Shown here one piece after another: positions 60,183 to 64,000 of a DNA stretch of 64,000 nt; position 1 is the first letter of the stretch, and each line of letters begins with the position of its first letter. Source of the DNA: Flavobacterium flevense (GTDB lineage: Bacteria > Bacteroidota > Bacteroidia > Flavobacteriales > Flavobacteriaceae); contig NZ_FRCC01000002.1 in NCBI RefSeq assembly GCF_900142775.1, forward strand, positions 248,001 to 312,000, given 5' to 3'. The notes under the pieces were generated by a model. It saw only the letters and a list, made by a program, of their open reading frames with translations. It had not been told where the DNA came from and searched no databases. Made by a program: the position numbers and the translations under genes.

Positions 60183-63100
60183 TTAGAATTGAGCTTGCAC
60201 TCCAAAAGTAAATGAGGTTATAGTAGGATATCTGCTCCTGCTGTCTACACCCGGATTCAAACCTGATGTGTTAACTTCAGGATCAATACCTTTATATCCT
60301 GTAATTGTTAATACATTCATTACTGTACTGTAAAGTCTTATTGATTTAAAATAAGAAGATTTAATTTCTTTGAATGAGTAGCCAAGTGTAATGTTGTCAA
60401 TTTTAACATAATCACCATCTTCAACATAATAGCTATTAAACTGTGGTGCTATTGTATTGTTTAATAATGCTTTTCCAAAAACTAAATCATTTACAGAAGA
60501 AAGGCGGTTATCTGCATAACCATTCTGAGTCCCTTCATAGTTCATACGAGCTTCATTAACTACCTGAAAACCAAAAGCTCCACGCACGTTAACATTTAAA
60601 TCAAAATTTTTATATCGAATGTTATTAATCCAGCTGGCATACCATTTAGGAAGTCCGTTACCTATTACACGTCTGTCTGTAGGACTTTGAGCAAAATCAT
60701 CGTAATTTACCCTTTCTCCGGCGGCATTTAAATACACCCATTTACCTTCTTCATCAACATCTACCACTTTAAAGCCATAAAAATTACCTACTGGCTGACC
60801 TACCTGTACTCGGTGAGATGAAGTGGTCATACCTTCGAAATTTACATTCCCAGTATCGAAATAATCAAATTGTGTCTTAAAAGAACCATCTAAACTTTTA
60901 AGTTTATTGCTGTTAATAGAGTAGGTTCCTGTAGTTGTCCACTCAAAATCAGTAGTTTGTACAGGTACACCTGAAACTAAAACTTCTAAACCTTTATTTT
61001 GCATAGTACCACCATTGGCCACTATTGTAGGATATAAATTAGGAGGTGTAGGAACATTATAAGAATATAATAATCCATCTACATTACGATTGTAAGCATC
61101 AACAGAACCTGAAAGGCGTCCGTCAAACATAGAAAAATCAACACCTATGTTAGTTTCTTTCTTTTCTTCCCATCTTAAGTCAGGATTAGGATTTGAAGCC
61201 GGTGTAATGGTTCTTACCCATTGTCCGTTTACCAAAGCAAAATCACCATATTGTAGTAATGCTACTCCCAGAAATGAGTTTGCAGGTTGCGATCCTGTAA
61301 CTCCATATCCCACACGAAGCTTTATCTCATCAAACAAAGTCTGATTTTTCATGAAATTTTCATTGGTTATTTTCCATCCCAAAGAAACTGCCGGAAAGGT
61401 ACCCCATGCATTATTGGTACCATAAAGCTGACTTGCTCCTTCATGACGTAAACTTGCCATTAAAAGGTATTTATCATCGTATGCATAAGTCATACGTCCA
61501 AAGAAACTAATAAGATTAGCATGGTTTTTAGAGCTTCCCATAGTTGCAAGACCTAATGGAAGTGCTGAACCCGCTCCTATGTTATGCCATCCGCCAAAAT
61601 AGTCATCCTGAAAACCGTAGTTAGACATATTAGACCTTTCAATATCCGATTCAATATAGCTATAACCGCCTAATAAGCTAAATTTATTTTTATCAATCGT
61701 TTTGTCGTATTTAGCCGTAAGTTCTGCTTGTTTTTCCATACGATTGAATCCTGAAATAGAAGAATATCCCGGAAAACCGTATACAGTTGCAGAGGAATGC
61801 TGTAAAGTTTCTGAATATCCTGTTGCTCTGTTTTCTTTTACATAGGAAAAAAGGGCGTTCAGAGTTAAATCTTTGATGGGATTGTATGTCAATGTACTAT
61901 TATATCTAATTTCAGATGTTTTAACATTTCCATCAGCCTCATTCAGTAAAGCTATAGGGTTGAGATAATCTAATTTATCTTTGTTTTGATAATAGGTTCC
62001 ATCAGCATTATAAATAGGATCCGTAGGATTTCTACGTAATGCCTGCCAGTATGCTCCGCCGTTAAAACTACCTGCATCTGATGTAGAAGTAAATTTATTT
62101 TCTCTTCCTAAAACAGAAAACTTCACCAATAACTTATCATCAAACATGCGATGGTTAATTTCAATACGTCCCCTAAAAGTATTATTATCTGATTTCAGCA
62201 TAATCCCTTGCTGACTATTGTAATTAAGATTAGCAGCATAGCTCGTTTTATAACTTCCTCCTCTCATAGAAAGGTTGTGTACATGAGTAATTGGAGTACG
62301 ACTAATTTCTTCAAGCCAGTCTACATTACTTCCCTTATCATACTGTGGATACAGTTCTCTAAATTTTTGACTAGAAAGCATGTCTAATTTATTTGCAATA
62401 GTAGAGGTGCTTACATATCCTGTATATTGAACATCATCGATTTCTCCACTTTTAGCTCTTTTAGTAGTAATTAAGATTACACCATTAGTACCGCGTGTTC
62501 CATAAATTGCAGCAGCTGATCCGTCCTTAAGTACATCAATACTTTCTATATCCTCTGGAGCAACGGTATTAAGAGCACCGGGAATTCCATCTATAAGTAC
62601 CAATGGATCTGTGTATGCCCCGGAAAGTGTATTATTACCCCTAAGTTTAATAGAGGTTACTGCTGTAGGATCACCACTATTATTGGTTATAGCAAGACCG
62701 GCAACTTTACCTTGTATAAGCTGACCTGCATCTTTTACCTGACCTTGATTAAAATCTTCAGCCTTGACACTCGCTACTGCACTGGTTACATCACCTTTTC
62801 TCTGAGTACCATAACCCACAACCACAACTTCATTTAGATTAGATACATCTTCTTTCAAGCTTACATCTATAGTCTTTTGATTTGAAACAGCCACTTCTTT
62901 TGTAGCATATCCAATGTAAGAAAATGATAAAACATCTGTTTCAGAAGCAGCAATGGTATAATTCCCGTCTATATCAGTTGTCGTGGTTTTGGTAGAATTT
63001 TTCACAAGTACAGTAGCTCCGGGTAACGGCATTCCCTGTTCATCAGTAATTTTACCTTTAACTATATTTTGTTGTAGAGACAAATTAGCTGATTGTTTTA

Positions 63101-63464
63101 ACTTTTCCACTTTAGGAATGAATGAAATCGTTTTTCCTTCAATAATCCAGGTAACTGCTGTTTCTGCAAAAGCTTGTTCCAGTACTTTTTCAATTGGGAC
63201 ATCTACAACTTCAATAGAAACGGGCTTCACATTTTTTAAGATAGCCATGTCATAGAAAAAAACATAATCAGTTTGATTTTTTATGACCGATATTACTTTT
63301 TTAAACGGAACATTCCTTCCCGAGAAAGTAATTGTTTGTGAGGAAACTGCTGCTGAAACTTGAAAAGTTAAAGCAATAACCAGTATGGATGTTAATTTCA
63401 TAACTTTCCAGGTGTTAGTAGTTTGCCAAGGGGTTTTTGGCTTGGTTTTTGGTAATAATTTCAT
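60183..63464 (-). CDS. susC: SusC/RagA-family TonB-dependent transporter with STN signalling domain
   Basis: 1093 residues. A long basic N-terminus (MKLLPKTKPKTPWQTTNTWK) precedes the signal (VMKLTSILVIALTFQVSAA); M22 is an alternative start. Residues about 43-115 form an STN/secretin domain (TITFSGRNVPFKKVISVIKNQTDYVFFYD; VPIEKVLEQAFAETAVTWIIEGKTISFI), which contacts FecR-type anti-sigma factors. A CarboxypepD_reg domain follows (VKGKITDEQGMPLPGATVLVKNSTKTTTTDIDGNYTI), then the SusC linker box (NEVVVVGYGTQRKGDVTSAVASV) and plug with SIKLRGNNTLSG and IDVLKDGSAAAIYGTRGTNGVILITTK. The barrel ends FTFGVQAQF. It imports an oligosaccharide and probably signals through the FecR gene just upstream. 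Confidence 0.96.
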   Translation of the reverse strand: MKLLPKTKPKTPWQTTNTWKVMKLTSILVIALTFQVSAAVSSQTITFSGRNVPFKKVISVIKNQTDYVFFYDMAILKNVKPVSIEVVDVPIEKVLEQAFAETAVTWIIEGKTISFIPKVEKLKQSANLSLQQNIVKGKITDEQGMPLPGATVLVKNSTKTTTTDIDGNYTIAASETDVLSFSYIGYATKEVAVSNQKTIDVSLKEDVSNLNEVVVVGYGTQRKGDVTSAVASVKAEDFNQGQVKDAGQLIQGKVAGLAITNNSGDPTAVTSIKLRGNNTLSGAYTDPLVLIDGIPGALNTVAPEDIESIDVLKDGSAAAIYGTRGTNGVILITTKRAKSGEIDDVQYTGYVSTSTIANKLDMLSSQKFRELYPQYDKGSNVDWLEEISRTPITHVHNLSMRGGSYKTSYAANLNYNSQQGIMLKSDNNTFRGRIEINHRMFDDKLLVKFSVLGRENKFTSTSDAGSFNGGAYWQALRRNPTDPIYNADGTYYQNKDKLDYLNPIALLNEADGNVKTSEIRYNSTLTYNPIKDLTLNALFSYVKENRATGYSETLQHSSATVYGFPGYSSISGFNRMEKQAELTAKYDKTIDKNKFSLLGGYSYIESDIERSNMSNYGFQDDYFGGWHNIGAGSALPLGLATMGSSKNHANLISFFGRMTYAYDDKYLLMASLRHEGASQLYGTNNAWGTFPAVSLGWKITNENFMKNQTLFDEIKLRVGYGVTGSQPANSFLGVALLQYGDFALVNGQWVRTITPASNPNPDLRWEEKKETNIGVDFSMFDGRLSGSVDAYNRNVDGLLYSYNVPTPPNLYPTIVANGGTMQNKGLEVLVSGVPVQTTDFEWTTTGTYSINSNKLKSLDGSFKTQFDYFDTGNVNFEGMTTSSHRVQVGQPVGNFYGFKVVDVDEEGKWVYLNAAGERVNYDDFAQSPTDRRVIGNGLPKWYASWINNIRYKNFDLNVNVRGAFGFQVVNEARMNYEGTQNGYADNRLSSVNDLVFGKALLNNTIAPQFNSYYVEDGDYVKIDNITLGYSFKEIKSSYFKSIRLYSTVMNVLTITGYKGIDPEVNTSGLNPGVDSRSRYPTITSFTFGVQAQF

Positions 63465-63481
63465 ACTTTTGGTAATAATTT
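63447..63481. repeat. 20-bp direct duplication across the susC start
   Basis: TTTTGGTAATAATTT occurs at 63447-63461 and 63467-63481, a 15-bp perfect direct repeat with a 20-bp period that spans the ATG at 63464. It is a slip duplication or a possible control site for translation. Confidence 0.6.
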
Positions 63482-63560
63482 TTGGTTAATAATAAATTCT
63501 CCTTGCTTGGTTTATCTATTTGTTTTCCATTAATTTAGTTCCTTATATTTTTTAGGAACA

Positions 63561-63596
63561 AGCCAGCAATGCTTCCATCATCTGCTGGCTTTTTTT
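63561..63596. terminator. hairpin between fecR and susC
   Basis: AGCCAGCA / TGCTGGCT with a 14-nt loop, followed by T-run on the plus strand only. On the minus (coding) strand the tail is not T-rich, so it may act as an attenuator or processing site between the anti-sigma gene and susC rather than as a full terminator. Confidence 0.5.
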
Positions 63597-63649
63597 ATGG
63601 ATCACAAATACATATTTTATATAAAAGGGTTTCCCCGTTTAAATCAAAT

Positions 63650-64000
63650 TTATGGTTGTACTCTTAAAACATTTCCGTCTATTTTAAAATGAACTTTATT
63701 TTTTTCTAAAATTTTCAACACTTGTGATAATTTTAAATTCCTTTGTATTTCCCCCTCAAAAGTTCTGACAGGTATCCCTTTTTCAAATACAACATCTACA
63801 TCATACCAGCGACTTATTTCACGCAGAACGGTTTGAATACCAGCATTTTCAAAGTAAAATACCCCGTTTTTCCACCCCATCACTTCATCTATATTTACCT
63901 TGTTATTTACAACAATAGTCCCCTTTTTTTGTTTTTGAGCCTGTTGCCCGGGTTTTAAAAGTACTTTTTGACTTTTCTCATTAAGTAACACACTTCCCTC
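63650..64000 (-). CDS. FecR-family anti-sigma factor, N-terminal part beyond the window
   Basis: The frame is open to the window edge (reads EGSVLLNEKSQKVLLKPGQQAQ... at the edge), so only the C-terminal 116 residues are seen. They contain the end of the FecR domain (SQKVLLKPGQQAQKQKKGTIVVNNKVNIDEVMGWKNGVFYFENAGIQTVLREISRWYDVDVVFEKG) and the DUF4974 domain (RTFEGEIQRNLKLSQVLKILEKNKVHFKIDGNVLRVQP). FecR proteins are inner-membrane anti-sigma factors that release an ECF sigma factor when the partner TonB receptor binds ligand. The neighbouring SusC has the STN domain needed for this. The sigma-factor gene should lie just beyond the window end. Confidence 0.93.
   Translation of the reverse strand, partial: EGSVLLNEKSQKVLLKPGQQAQKQKKGTIVVNNKVNIDEVMGWKNGVFYFENAGIQTVLREISRWYDVDVVFEKGIPVRTFEGEIQRNLKLSQVLKILEKNKVHFKIDGNVLRVQP

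Noticed and set aside
57462..63464. SMP-30-like gene as a member of the SusC/SusD operon
   Set aside because: It lies downstream on the same strand, but a 17-bp perfect stem with a T-run separates it, and it has its own weak promoter candidate. A functional link is possible, but cotranscription is not supported.
1..64000. CRISPR array, prophage, restriction-modification or biosynthetic cluster
   Set aside because: I looked for evenly spaced identical repeats, phage structural genes, methyltransferase motifs and large synthase modules and saw none. The only defence-like items are the toxin-antitoxin pair and the AlbA_2 protein.

Overview
The window looks like chromosomal DNA of a Flavobacterium-type member of the Bacteroidota. 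The support is low G+C, genes densely packed on both strands, TAnnTTTG promoter elements, type IX secretion (T9SS) C-terminal sorting domains, SusC/SusD and TonB-receptor lipoprotein pairs, and a SUF cluster carrying Bacteroidota-specific companions (SufT, DUF2480, DUF3078). I saw no phage, integrase, transposase, CRISPR array or rRNA. One tRNA (Asn) is present.

Layout. 0-9.4 kb: the edge of a DUF4382 lipoprotein, an AlbA_2 (Schlafen-type) protein, then a signalling region: a PAS kinase overlapping a stand-alone receiver, a PPP-family phosphatase, a membrane kinase with a LuxR-type response regulator, and a soluble kinase followed by a DUF1508 protein. 9.4-24.5 kb: housekeeping genes, namely an ALDH7-type dehydrogenase, 3-hydroxyanthranilate dioxygenase, a secreted phosphatase/nuclease, an LD-carboxypeptidase, YraN, an ACT-domain protein, a porin-like protein coupled to a CHASE4 hybrid kinase, Mfd with an overlapping lipoprotein, and an M1 peptidase. 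24.5-31.2 kb: an S8 protease lipoprotein, a T9SS adhesin plus fibronectin-like lipoprotein pair lying between two copies of the 3' end of a metallo-beta-lactamase-fold gene, and that gene itself. 31.4-40.2 kb: the SUF iron-sulfur cluster genes, with a YoeB-type toxin-antitoxin pair between sufB and sufC and a frameshifted DUF3078 gene at the end. 40.2-57.3 kb: HflX, an FKBP isomerase, a 1616-residue multidomain rhamnogalacturonan lyase, a TonB receptor with a DUF5689 lipoprotein, an MFS transporter, a Gfo/Idh oxidoreductase, an Old Yellow Enzyme, RseP and tRNA-Asn. 57.4-64 kb: an SMP-30-like secreted protein and the start of a polysaccharide-utilisation-type unit, FecR (partial) - STN-SusC - SusD.

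The signal I rate highest is a 16-bp palindrome (GTAGAA-N4-TTCTAC) at 4761-4776 and again at 7577-7592. Each lies exactly 45 nt upstream of a TAnnTTTG box in front of a histidine-kinase transcription unit. The LuxR-type regulator encoded between them is the obvious candidate to bind both, which would make 4.7-9.4 kb a small self-regulating signalling regulon. Other notable items are the direct repeats bracketing the T9SS pair, the poly-A frameshift with a slippery heptamer in the DUF3078 gene, the toxin-antitoxin pair inside the suf operon, and several families of intergenic inverted repeats.

All calls come from reading translated sequence and motifs by eye. No database search was possible, so family names are recognition calls and substrates are mostly unknown.
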